Assembly: GCA_047629195.1 (NCBI GenBank)
Contig: JBLHWY010000005.1
Coordinates: 1-64,000, forward strand
From: UBA4582 sp047629195
GTDB lineage: Bacteria; Pseudomonadota; Gammaproteobacteria; Pseudomonadales; Azotimanducaceae
Length of the DNA: 64,000 bases
Reading direction: 5' to 3'
Shown here: piece by piece, positions 54,723 through 63,302 of the stretch
Position numbering within the stretch: the first letter of the stretch is position 1
Layout of the letters: every line of letters begins with the position of its first letter
Position numbers and translations under genes: made by a program
The notes under the pieces: model-generated
Told to the model about the DNA's origin: nothing
Database searches by the model: none
What the model saw: the letters and a program-made list of their open reading frames with translations, nothing else

Positions 54723-55094
54723 ATGTCTAGATCGCATGAAAAGCCTAGCTCAATTGGAATGTCCGGCGAAATGAAGTTGATAACCTGCATACTTCCCAAG
54801 GGAATTGCCGCTGGTGTGAGTGAAAAACTGCTGAACGAAAAAAGCATTGTGACGGGCAATATCAATAATGCCCGAGGTTCGGGGCACATCACTGCAGAAG
54901 CGCATCGAAAAGCAGGTTTTCAGACAGAGAAAGAGATTTTTAGAGTTGTAGTTGAAGCAGAAAGGGCAGAAGAAGTGTTTGGGTTTATTTACGATCATGC
55001 AGAATTACATCACCCCCATGGTGGCATCATGTTTCAAAACGCCCTTAGGAAGAGTACAGAGTACGTTTTGCCAGAAGTTCATTCCGAAGACTAA
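54723..55094 (+). CDS. PII-superfamily signalling protein 2
   Basis: This 123-residue protein has the same fold pattern as its neighbour (MKLITCILPKGIAAGVSEKL, ARGSGHI, TEKEIFRVVVEAERAEEVFG, GGIMFQNALRKSTEYVLPE). Sequence identity to the first copy looks low, so it is not a recent duplicate. Its T-loop stretch is His/Ala/Lys-rich (HITAEAHRKAGFQ) rather than GlnB-like. The first 15 residues are an extra hydrophilic arm. A strong AAGGAG precedes the ATG. It could form mixed trimers with PII 1 or sense a second ligand. Confidence 0.82.
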   Translation: MSRSHEKPSSIGMSGEMKLITCILPKGIAAGVSEKLLNEKSIVTGNINNARGSGHITAEAHRKAGFQTEKEIFRVVVEAERAEEVFGFIYDHAELHHPHGGIMFQNALRKSTEYVLPEVHSED

Positions 55095-55122
55095 TCGAAG
55101 TTAATGTGAAAAGGGAGTGAGA

Positions 55123-57642
55123 GTGCACGAGACATCACTGCTTGTTGAGCATGTCGGCGGCATTATTGCGTTGCTACTCGTGGCCGCCGCGGTTATGGCG
55201 GTTAGTAAAAAACTTAAGGTTCCCTTCACTGTTCTGCTGGTAGTTGTTGGCGCTAGTATTTCATTCATTTCAGAGACTTTCGCAGACGAAAACATAGCAG
55301 TACTGAAGATGCTCGAGGGCTTAAGTCTATCGCCCGATCTTATTCTTTATGTGTTCCTGCCGACACTGATATTCGAGTCAGCCTTTAACCTCAATGCGCG
55401 ACAGCTCTGGCAAAATATTGTGCCTATACTTACGCTGGCTGTACCCGGGTTGTTACTCTCCACAGGCGTTATTGCTGGTGTTTTGTTGCTGGCTACCTCC
55501 ATTCCCTTACTTCCCGCGCTTTTATTAGGTGCTATTCTCAGCGCCACTGACCCTGTGGCAGTTATCGCGTTATTCAAACAATTGGGTGCTCCTAAGCGCT
55601 TAGCCATTCTGGTTGAAGGCGAAAGTCTTCTCAATGATGCGACCGCTATCGTGTTGGCTAGTATTTTGATTGCTGCAATCAGTCTGGACGCTGGAGCACA
55701 CAAAACGAGTAGCATATCTGCCGTAGTCGAGTTTCTCGCGGTATTCCTTGGCGGGTTGATTGTCGGTTGGGTGTTGGGGATCGTGACAGCGATCTTGTTG
55801 GGAATGGTGCGAGCTGACGTTTATATTGAGACTACTTTAACTACAATCCTGGCTTACACGTCCTTTTTAATAGCGGAACAGGTATTTCATGTTAGTGGCG
55901 TTGTAGCGGTAGTGGCCGCAGGCTTAACCCTTGGCAGTTGGGGAAGAATTAAAATATCACCTAGTGTTCGGCAATATATTGATCATTTTTGGGAATACAT
56001 GTCCTTTGTTGCCACTGCCCTGATTTTCTTGATGGTAGGTATGCGGGTGAATCTTGAGGAGCTGTTAGCATCGTCGAACGTATTGCCATGGGTTGTCTTT
56101 GGCATGTTGTTGTCCCGGGCGATCGTGGTATATGGAATGATCCCGTTGAGTAATAAGCTGCCTGGAAGAGAATCCACAAATCGTGCATACCAGACAGTGA
56201 TGTACTGGGGTGGTCTTCGGGGTGCAATTGCCCTCGCGTTAGTGCTTAGTATTCCAGCGTTTGAGTATTCAGAGTTATTTATCGCACTTGTCATGGGAGC
56301 GGTACTCTTCACCCTCATAGTGCAGGGTTTGAGTATCGAGTGGTTAGTTGCCCGCCTCGGCTTGAGTAAGCCGCCTTTGTCTGACCGAATTGCTGAGTCA
56401 GAAGGCAATATCTCTGCAACAGAGGAGGCAACTTTTCGATTAAATGAATTACAATCCGGGGGTTTTTTCTCTGCTGCGATAGCCGATCGGTTGCAACAGC
56501 AATGCGCGGAATCCCTTAGTGACGAACGTACGGTGCTGAACCAACTCCGGCGTGCAGAATTGAATGAAGGACAGGAAATCGTACTGTTGTATCTGCGTTG
56601 TTATGGGACGGAAGAGGCTCAGTATAACGATCTGTACGCCAAAGGGCATTTGAGTGAGACCACCGTTCGAAATTTGATGACAACTTTGACTGCGCAAACT
56701 GAAGCAGTGAAATTCCTTGATGAAGCTCAACTGGCTTCCAGCAATAAGTTGCCCGAACCTAATTTGGCCAAATATCAACTTTCCAGAGGCTTGTTGCGCT
56801 TGATTGAAAAGGTACCAGGGCTATCGACGTTCACAGAGAGGCTGCGACTGGAGCAAATTGCGGTCGACTATGAGGAGTCGTGGGCGAGATATCACGCTTG
56901 TACGACGGTACTGGCAGATATGGAGAAGCTTAAGGCACAAACGGAGCTAGACCCTGTGATATTTGAGGGCGTTAATTCCCAATACAGAAATTGGTTAGGT
57001 CAGGCTGAACAGTCAATCGATGGTATGGCAGAGCAGTACCCTGAATTTGTCTCTTCGATGCAGGAAAGATTAGGGAAACGTTTGATATTGTTGTCTGAAT
57101 CAGAGGCAATTCAACTAGAAGATCGTCAGGGCAATATTCCTCGAAGTCTAGCGCAGAAGATGACGGAGCTGCGAGCAAAGCGATTATGGGACCTTCGCGG
57201 ACACGAGATCGCCCGGCTTAGGGTTGCGCCAGAAGAGCTTTTACGCAAGGTGCCTTTCTTTGCGGAAATACCAGCGGAGGAGTTCGAGGCGTTAACCAGA
57301 AAAATGAAACGACACAGTGTTGCCACAAACGAAAAGGTGATTCAGCAGGGAAATTCTGGCAAACGCTTATATATGATTGCTCGCGGTGTTGTGCGGATCT
57401 CTCAGGGAATTGATGGTGAAGAGGTTAATTTGGCGACCTTAATAGCTGGAGACTTCTTCGGCGAAATGGCGCTGCTTCACGACGGGGATAGAACGGCCAC
57501 AGTAACGAGTATAAGCCCATGTACTTTTTACATATTAGAGAGAGACGACCTCCAGCATGCGATGTTAGACAATCCGTCCATAAGGAAAGCGCTTGAAGTC
57601 GCAGACAAGCAGCGGCATAAACACCAGGACACTCTACCGTAA
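55123..57642 (+). CDS. NhaP-type cation/proton antiporter with C-terminal cNMP-binding domain
   Basis: This 839-residue CPA1 antiporter has about 12 membrane helices (residues 10-415) with the ion-site motif SATDPVAVIALFKQLGAPKR and LVEGESLLNDATAIVLASI. A helical cytoplasmic region of about 270 residues follows, ending in a cyclic-nucleotide-binding domain (about 700-820) with FFGEMALLHDGDRTATV, close to the consensus phosphate-binding cassette. GTG 55123 has AAGGGAG 5 bp upstream. It is 28 bp after PII 2 and so probably in the same operon. Plants and some bacteria have similar layouts in Na+/H+ exchangers. Confidence 0.92.
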   Translation: MHETSLLVEHVGGIIALLLVAAAVMAVSKKLKVPFTVLLVVVGASISFISETFADENIAVLKMLEGLSLSPDLILYVFLPTLIFESAFNLNARQLWQNIVPILTLAVPGLLLSTGVIAGVLLLATSIPLLPALLLGAILSATDPVAVIALFKQLGAPKRLAILVEGESLLNDATAIVLASILIAAISLDAGAHKTSSISAVVEFLAVFLGGLIVGWVLGIVTAILLGMVRADVYIETTLTTILAYTSFLIAEQVFHVSGVVAVVAAGLTLGSWGRIKISPSVRQYIDHFWEYMSFVATALIFLMVGMRVNLEELLASSNVLPWVVFGMLLSRAIVVYGMIPLSNKLPGRESTNRAYQTVMYWGGLRGAIALALVLSIPAFEYSELFIALVMGAVLFTLIVQGLSIEWLVARLGLSKPPLSDRIAESEGNISATEEATFRLNELQSGGFFSAAIADRLQQQCAESLSDERTVLNQLRRAELNEGQEIVLLYLRCYGTEEAQYNDLYAKGHLSETTVRNLMTTLTAQTEAVKFLDEAQLASSNKLPEPNLAKYQLSRGLLRLIEKVPGLSTFTERLRLEQIAVDYEESWARYHACTTVLADMEKLKAQTELDPVIFEGVNSQYRNWLGQAEQSIDGMAEQYPEFVSSMQERLGKRLILLSESEAIQLEDRQGNIPRSLAQKMTELRAKRLWDLRGHEIARLRVAPEELLRKVPFFAEIPAEEFEALTRKMKRHSVATNEKVIQQGNSGKRLYMIARGVVRISQGIDGEEVNLATLIAGDFFGEMALLHDGDRTATVTSISPCTFYILERDDLQHAMLDNPSIRKALEVADKQRHKHQDTLP

Positions 57643-57826
57643 TCCGCAAAGGGTTCTTGTTGGCTTTTTAGCCGATTTATTTTTTTGGACTTCCTCATTA
57701 CTAGACCCAGATCAACGTTGATCTTACTCAAACGACCCATAGTGTGCTTGCAAGAAAAGCCCACCAGTTATTGGTGTTAGCTGATTCATTGCACCAGACA
57801 ATGATGATACTAAAGAGGAAAATCTA

Positions 57827-58246
57827 ATGAGAAAACACGACCCAATTAGCAAAATAATGTCTACAGAGATTGAATATATTCAGGTTGGTCAGAAGCTAAG
57901 TGAAGTACATCATCTGATGGCCAATATGGGTATCCACCATGTCCCGATTGTTGATGGCAAAAAACTGGTTGGTCTAATTAGTTTCGTCGACATCATGAAG
58001 CTCAATCTCGTACTTCAAGGTGCTTCTGAGTACACGATAGGTGCGATCATTGATCAACAGTTTGCGATAAGAGAGGTAATGATAACTGAACTGGTTACGA
58101 TAGGTAGTGGAGATACGGTAAGGGAAGCTGCTGAGAAATTGTCCGGTGGTGATTTTCACTCCTTACCTGTTGTTGAAGCCGGAGGTGATCTTACGGGTAT
58201 CGTCACCAGTACTGATCTTATCCGTTACTTGAGTGATCAATATTAA
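57827..58246 (+). CDS. CBS-pair protein
   Basis: This 139-residue protein is two CBS motifs with little else: MSTEIEYIQVGQKLSEVHHL then VPIVDGKKLVGLISFVDIMK, and MITELVTIGSGDTVREAAEK then LPVVEAGGDLTGIVTSTDLI. CBS pairs bind adenine nucleotides and regulate partner enzymes or channels. It lies 184 bp after the antiporter gene on the same strand, so it may be a further nucleotide sensor of the same module. An AGAGG precedes the ATG. Confidence 0.9.
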   Translation: MRKHDPISKIMSTEIEYIQVGQKLSEVHHLMANMGIHHVPIVDGKKLVGLISFVDIMKLNLVLQGASEYTIGAIIDQQFAIREVMITELVTIGSGDTVREAAEKLSGGDFHSLPVVEAGGDLTGIVTSTDLIRYLSDQY

Positions 58247-58261
58247 AGTCGAATAAGAGAG

Positions 58262-58858
58262 TTAGACGCAGCCTAGCTGCGTCAGCGATTCTCTACACTG
58301 TTTTGCATCTTGAAACTTGATGGTCTTAATACCTAGCGTTGCAGCAGCACTGAGATTTGCCTCTGTATCATCGATAAACACTGTGTGTTCCGGCACTAGG
58401 TCAAAACTGTCTAACAAGTGATGGTAGATGTCGAGGTCGGGTTTAATCTTCTTTATACGACAAGAAATTACCTTGCCAATAAATTGCCCCCAAATATCAT
58501 GTTTGCTTTCTAGGTGAGCGATAGAGGCAAAATGCATGTTGGATAGCACGTATAGCGGCAGTTTCTTCTCAGCTAGCTCTGCAATCAAATCGAAAGATCC
58601 ATCAATTGGGGTGAGGTGATTAGGTACTTGCTCTAGTAGGTGACGAATCGTCTGAGTCGAAAAACCTGTTCTATCAGCACCGCGGGTTATCGCGCGCTCA
58701 TAGTCCAAGGTACCCCGATCTAGTTCTAACCAATCGGGGTGTTGGAAGATTTCTTTTCTCACGATGCTTTTTGCTTGATCATCATCAAATGCACTTTTGA
58801 TAATATTTTCGGGTTGCCATTTGAAGACGACACCACCGAGATCAAACACAATATTCAA
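58262..58858 (-). CDS. HAD-superfamily hydrolase (YihX-like)
   Basis: This 198-residue phosphatase-like protein has HAD motif I FDLGGVVF (nucleophile Asp5), motif II VLSNMH, the Lys of KKIKPDLDIY and motif IV FIDDTEANLSAA. The cap (about residues 15-85) is helical, as in subclass I. Sequence pattern and size resemble YihX-type sugar phosphatases; the substrate is not known. It is convergent with the CBS gene. A 7-bp stem GACGCAG/CTGCGTC covers its last codons (58265-58283). Confidence 0.87.
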   Translation of the reverse strand: MNIVFDLGGVVFKWQPENIIKSAFDDDQAKSIVRKEIFQHPDWLELDRGTLDYERAITRGADRTGFSTQTIRHLLEQVPNHLTPIDGSFDLIAELAEKKLPLYVLSNMHFASIAHLESKHDIWGQFIGKVISCRIKKIKPDLDIYHHLLDSFDLVPEHTVFIDDTEANLSAAATLGIKTIKFQDAKQCRESLTQLGCV

Positions 58859-58896
58859 AATTCACATACTCCTTCAGCTGCAGGGGTTACCACTTA

Positions 58897-58925
58897 GATT
58901 GTCATATGGATTGTCATATGGATTG
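58897..58925. repeat. 12-bp direct repeat between HAD and SDR genes
   Basis: GATTGTCATATG occurs twice head to tail (58897-58908, 58909-58920) followed by a partial third copy (GATTG). The tract ends exactly at the SDR stop and is 38 bp before the HAD start on the minus strand. It may be a protein-binding site or simple slippage. Confidence 0.75.
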
Positions 58926-59720
58926 CTAATTGACCCTGGGTGGTACAAATGGATGTGAACTAGAGAGTCCGCCATCTACTGGAAATGCCTGGCCGTTGAC
59001 ATAACTGGCTTCATCGCTCGCAAGAAACAGCGCCATGTTCGCAATCTCCTGAGGTATGCCATAGCGTCTCGTTGGGTTTAGTTGACCTATGCGATCCTCG
59101 TTGCCACGTGCCCGCGCGCCATCGAATATTGGTTTAGTCATACCTGTTTCAATGAGACCTGGGCAGATCGCATTAATTCTAACGCCGGTGCCAGAGAGTT
59201 GATTACTGACTGTCTGCACTAGACTGATAACGCCTGCTTTACTTGCAGAATAAGGTGATCCACCAGCATTAGCGCGAAGACCTGCCACAGATGCTGTGCA
59301 AATAATGCTACCCGAACCCTGCGATGCCATGTGCTTACCCGCGTATTTAACTGCGAGAAAGGGACCAATTAAATTGATACGTAGAATTTCTTGCCACTGT
59401 TCTGGTGTCTGTTCGAATAAGGGTACGGCGCCGCCAGAGATACCTGCATTTGCATAAATAACATCAAGGCCGCCGAATAATTCAATACACCGATTCACAA
59501 AGCCTTCGACCTGAGTTTCGTCGCCAACATCAGCGGTATGGGTTTTAACAACGCCTTCTGCGTCGCTATCCAGTCCCGCTAGGGTTTCCGCTAAACCTGC
59601 TTCGTTAAGGTCGACTGCCAATACGCTGGCGCCCTCGTTTGCAAATAACTTTGTGGTTGCTCTACCAATGCCGCTACCTGCGCCTGTAACGATTGCTTTT
59701 TTTCCGTTGAGCCTTCCCAT
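58926..59720 (-). CDS. Short-chain dehydrogenase/reductase
   Basis: This 264-residue Rossmann-fold oxidoreductase has the cofactor motif TGAGSGIG near residue 13, NAG in VIYANAGIS, the catalytic Ser (CTASVAG) and Tyr-Lys (YSASKAG). The Asp after strand 2 (LAVDLNEAG) favours NAD over NADP. AGGAG precedes the ATG. A degradation role together with the crotonase genes upstream is plausible but the substrate is unknown. Confidence 0.92.
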   Translation of the reverse strand: MGRLNGKKAIVTGAGSGIGRATTKLFANEGASVLAVDLNEAGLAETLAGLDSDAEGVVKTHTADVGDETQVEGFVNRCIELFGGLDVIYANAGISGGAVPLFEQTPEQWQEILRINLIGPFLAVKYAGKHMASQGSGSIICTASVAGLRANAGGSPYSASKAGVISLVQTVSNQLSGTGVRINAICPGLIETGMTKPIFDGARARGNEDRIGQLNPTRRYGIPQEIANMALFLASDEASYVNGQAFPVDGGLSSSHPFVPPRVN

Positions 59721-59804
59721 ACTTACTACTCCTGTCTGATTGATTTTTTGGATATAAAATATCTGACTAAATTACTTGATTGAATTCGCTATTATCGTCG
59801 CGTT

Positions 59805-60643
59805 TTAAGCTCTCTTAACGGGTAGGTCGACAAAATCTCCAGTTCTCTTCTCTGTATTGGCTGTGATAGCTTCTATCATTTCTTCAGGTTGCAACATGCT
59901 TGCATTCCAAATACTGATGTAATCCAGTCCGTCTGCGGTTGAGTGATTTCGGGCGTAGTTAATCATGCGCTTGCAACCATATACTGCAAGGGGTGCTTTA
60001 CTTGCTATTTCAACTGCTATTTTCATTACTTCAGTAATCATGGTTTCGTGGTCAGGGTAAACGTTGTTCACAAGTCCCGCGCTTTTTGCTTCTTCTGCAG
60101 GCATCCTTCGTCCGGTATAACAGAGTTCTCGAACGACGCCCTCTGGAATAAGTACCAGGCGTGGAAAGGTACCCACATTCGCGGTCATGCCTATATTGAC
60201 TTCATATACCGTGAAAGATTCCTCAGCAGTCGCATAGCGCATATCGCAGGCAGTCGTTAGATCATCCCGCCGCCGATACAACCACCCTGAATGGCTGCTA
60301 GAACGGGTACTCGGCACTCTTCCAATACTGAGAAGCTTTTTTGCATTCGTTTGTTATTTTGGTATAGCTTCTCACCTTTGACTCGGCGTGCTTTAGGGTC
60401 AGGTTTTGTTCCGGCCGGAATAGATACGCCATCCATCAAAAATGCGTTGAGATCGAGCCCCGATGAGAAATGGGGTCCCGTAGAGGAGATGACTCTGGCG
60501 CGACTTTCGTTGTCGATATCGTTAACTATTGCAGGAAGTTCCTCCCAGAATTCGGCGTTCATGCTGGTGCGCTTTTCAGGTCTGTTGAGGACGATGTGAG
60601 CGATGTTGTTTTCTATGGTGACGTCAAAGCAGGTGTGGGACAT
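59805..60643 (-). pseudogene. Crotonase-family gene broken by a one-base frameshift
   Basis: Two frames together make one complete crotonase of about 275 residues. The first (start ATG 60643) runs to AAIQGGCIGGGM and stops at TAA about 60258-60260; the second resumes with DLTTACDMRYATAEESFTVY and ends at 59805. The break falls at GGGATGATCTAACG (near 60262), where GGGATGGATCTAACG would restore GGGMDLTTACD, so one G is missing. The shift lies in the conserved oxyanion-hole motif. It is either a true mutation or a sequencing/assembly error. Apart from the shift, all conserved parts are intact. Confidence 0.88.
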
Positions 60644-60733
60644 ATTTTCTCTTATGTTGTTTCGGCATTGCGTGATAAATTTAGATGCTACCATTGTAGC
60701 GTTAGTGGCTTAACTGCTCGTGTTAAGATCGTT

Positions 60734-61378
60734 TCAAACATGTATTCCTTTAACCAGCCATAGTGGGTCTCCAATCGGAGGGGATCTGTCGAGACTCTCG
60801 GTCTCGATGAATTGATCAGTGTTTTTCATGTACGCCGCGACCATACGACATTTATCTTCCGTTGGCAGAGTTTGGAAGGCGTAAATGGCTTTGGTTGGAA
60901 ACAGTCGATGAGACATGGCAACGATGCAACTGCCTCCAGGTGCAAGCACTCGGGCAATTTCCTCAAAAACTTCAAACGGATGAATAAGATACTGAACTGA
61001 GACCACGATGGTGACGATATCGAAGCTGTCATTTTCATAGGGAAGTGTCGGGGTGGCATTTAGGTTATGCACAACATAGTCATCTAGACGTTCATTCCTG
61101 GCTAGCTCAGCTTCATTCATTCCCAGTCCTGAAACCTGTTGGTAGCGACATTCATTGGGTAAATGAGATATCCAGGATGACATTAAGTCCAGAATCCGAT
61201 CTTCGGGCTTGAGTGTCTCACGGTAATACGCTGTTAGGTTTTCTATCGTCGAATCATCGATGTGGGTGGTAAATCTGGGTTCAACATAGAAAAGCGCGTC
61301 GTTAGACTCGTCTTGACGTTGAAAAAATTCGGCAGGTAACGCTGGTGGTAATTTGTTAGTCACTTGTTTTTCAGCCAT
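60734..61378 (-). CDS. Class I SAM-dependent methyltransferase
   Basis: This 214-residue protein has a methyltransferase pattern with ILDLMSSWISHLP as motif I (the usual GxGxG is SSW, so weakly conserved), DIVTIVVSVQYLIHPFEVF and ARVLAPGGSCIVAM as post-motifs. Ubiquinone/UbiE-type enzymes show similar parts. The start overlaps the crotonase stop by 19 bp, so the two genes may be co-translated. The substrate is unknown. Confidence 0.78.
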   Translation of the reverse strand: MAEKQVTNKLPPALPAEFFQRQDESNDALFYVEPRFTTHIDDSTIENLTAYYRETLKPEDRILDLMSSWISHLPNECRYQQVSGLGMNEAELARNERLDDYVVHNLNATPTLPYENDSFDIVTIVVSVQYLIHPFEVFEEIARVLAPGGSCIVAMSHRLFPTKAIYAFQTLPTEDKCRMVAAYMKNTDQFIETESLDRSPPIGDPLWLVKGIHV

Positions 61379-62214
61379 GCGTTAAATTCAGGTGTTCGTT
61401 TTTCATGGAATGCGCTTACGCCTTCTTTAGTATCAGGATGGTGATCGGTGACAGCCGTTTTTGCTGCGATTTCATCACAGGCTTGATCGAATGTGAGTTC
61501 TGCGGCTTGATATACTGAGCGCTTCATCATGCGCATGGCAACTTGGGGGCCGTTTGCGAATTCTTCAGCGAGTGCAGCAACTTCTGTTCTTAGTTCACTA
61601 TCAGGCACAACTGAATTTACGAGTCCGAGAGCCATGGCTTCCTGAGCGTCGACGATACGTTTGCGCATAATAAAATCCATCGTTTTTGCGAGGCCTAGAT
61701 GTTGCATCAATAGATACTGTCCACCTTCATCGGGCAGTAGGCCGAATCGGAGGGTTGCACTGCCGAGCTTTGCCGATTCCGCTGCGATTTTGAAATCACA
61801 AGCCAGCGCGAGTGACAATCCCGTTTGGATGGTGACGCCATTAATCGCTGCGATAGTCAACTTGTCGAGACTTCTGATTTTTTGGTTGAGCGCTTGGGAT
61901 ATATGACGCAAGCCGTTATAGGTGCCGATCGGGTTGTCGTGACCGGCTGGAATGGGTGCCATGAGGGCATCGGGGCTGACGTTGCCTTTTGAATAGGCTT
62001 TGAGATCATCGCCAGCGCAGAACGCTCGGCCCTGTCCGATAAAAACGATGACTCTTATTGCATTGTCCATTTGGGCTTGGGTCAATGTTTCTATGAGGTC
62101 TCGTTTTTTGCCGGTGCTCATGCCGTTTAGCTTTTCTGGTTCGTTAAACTCTATCCAGGCAATACCGGGTTCAGTGACTGAAACTTCAAAACCTGTAAAA
62201 TTTCCCGTTTTCAT
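61360..62214 (-). CDS. Enoyl-CoA hydratase/isomerase (crotonase) family protein
   Basis: This 284-residue crotonase-fold enzyme has the oxyanion-hole segments GRAFCAGDDLKAYSKG (near 65) and INGVTIQTGLSLALACDFKI (near 120). LGSATLRFGLLPDEGGQYLL includes the Glu of the hydratase/isomerase site. It is first in a minus-strand group that continues with a methyltransferase and the frameshifted crotonase. The exact reaction and substrate are not known. Its upstream neighbour is divergent. Confidence 0.88.
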   Translation of the reverse strand: MKTGNFTGFEVSVTEPGIAWIEFNEPEKLNGMSTGKKRDLIETLTQAQMDNAIRVIVFIGQGRAFCAGDDLKAYSKGNVSPDALMAPIPAGHDNPIGTYNGLRHISQALNQKIRSLDKLTIAAINGVTIQTGLSLALACDFKIAAESAKLGSATLRFGLLPDEGGQYLLMQHLGLAKTMDFIMRKRIVDAQEAMALGLVNSVVPDSELRTEVAALAEEFANGPQVAMRMMKRSVYQAAELTFDQACDEIAAKTAVTDHHPDTKEGVSAFHEKRTPEFNAWLKNK

Positions 62215-62516
62215 TTTTATTCCCTTATCTGAACAGTGATTTGATTAAGTTCGTTGCTTTACTGAGAGGACATAATTGGGAAATTTATGGCTGGTGTCAA
62301 ACCATAGGACGGATATTGAGAACTTGGGTCCTTTGCGAGCAATTGTGGATCTATGATAAGTGAAGTCCCGTTTCCTGACCCGAGAATCATAGCAACCACT
62401 GTAAACAAAGGGTTTAGTGCTAATTTCACTGTCATTTCAACCAGAACAAATAATTCTAAGCATCCGCTAATCATGATAGATTTATCAGTGTTAAGAAATA
62501 GCGGAGGACATCCTAC
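62215..62516. other. Divergent promoter region
   Basis: These 302 bp separate the minus-strand crotonase operon from a plus-strand hydrolase gene. The sequence is AT-rich at 62390-62500 and should contain both promoters. I found no clear -35/-10 pair, operator palindrome or small gene. A good GGAGG ribosome site for the plus-strand gene lies at 62503-62507. Confidence 0.5.
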
Positions 62517-63293
62517 TTGGAAAAATTGGAAATCGCAGATAAGTGGTATGAGCGCACCATCGTCTCACCTGAACTTACACGCTTGTTTGAACTCCATGTT
62601 CATCCCTTCCTGCGTTGTAACATCTGGCATATCAAAGGACGTGACCGGGATTTACTGATTGATACAGGGCTTGGTGTTGCCTCCCTGAAAGATGAAATAG
62701 CTGACCTGATTGACAAGCCCATTGCCGCAGTCGCGACCCACGTACACTATGACCACGTCGGATGTTTACACGAGTTTGATCACAGAATTATGCACAGTAT
62801 CGAAAGTGATCAGATGGCGGATTACCAAGAGTTTGGCCAGATAGAAACAGCCTCTTTGCCCCAGGACTATCTGGATTACTTTGCTCAGGTAGCGCCGGTA
62901 GGGGACTACTTCATTACCGCCCTGCCTCATGAGGGCTACGACCCCAATGCCTATGCGGTGACTTCTACCACACCTACGCAACGGGTAGAGCAAGGTACAA
63001 TCATTGACCTTGGTAACAAGACCTTTGAGGTGATGCATTTACTGGGTCACTCTCCCGGTAGCATTGGCTTATGGGACAAACAGACTGCTACTTTATTCTC
63101 GGGTGACGCGGTTTATGACGGGCTGCTTTTGGATGACCTGCCTGACAGCAATATCGCAGAGTATATTGAGACTATGAAACGGCTCAGAGAGTTGCCTGTG
63201 GATGTTGTGCACGGCGGCCACGAACCGAGCTTTGGCCGCCAGCGATTGCATGAAATTATCGATGGTTATCTTGCTACGCGGGATGTTTGTTGA
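62517..63293 (+). CDS. Metallo-beta-lactamase-fold hydrolase
   Basis: This 258-residue metal-dependent hydrolase has the HxHxD motif THVHYDHVG, LGHSPGSIG with the third His, FSGDAVYDG with the bridging Asp and a final HGGHEPSFG. It starts at TTG 62517, 9 bp from GGAGG. The substrate is unknown. It is transcribed opposite to the crotonase group and convergent with an amidohydrolase gene, 9 bp apart. Confidence 0.88.
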   Translation: MEKLEIADKWYERTIVSPELTRLFELHVHPFLRCNIWHIKGRDRDLLIDTGLGVASLKDEIADLIDKPIAAVATHVHYDHVGCLHEFDHRIMHSIESDQMADYQEFGQIETASLPQDYLDYFAQVAPVGDYFITALPHEGYDPNAYAVTSTTPTQRVEQGTIIDLGNKTFEVMHLLGHSPGSIGLWDKQTATLFSGDAVYDGLLLDDLPDSNIAEYIETMKRLRELPVDVVHGGHEPSFGRQRLHEIIDGYLATRDVC

Positions 63294-63302
63294 GCCTAAG
63301 AA

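Noticed and set aside
58265..58283. GACGCAG/CTGCGTC hairpin at the end of the HAD gene as a terminator.
   Set aside because: It lies inside the last codons and is not followed by a T-run on either strand.
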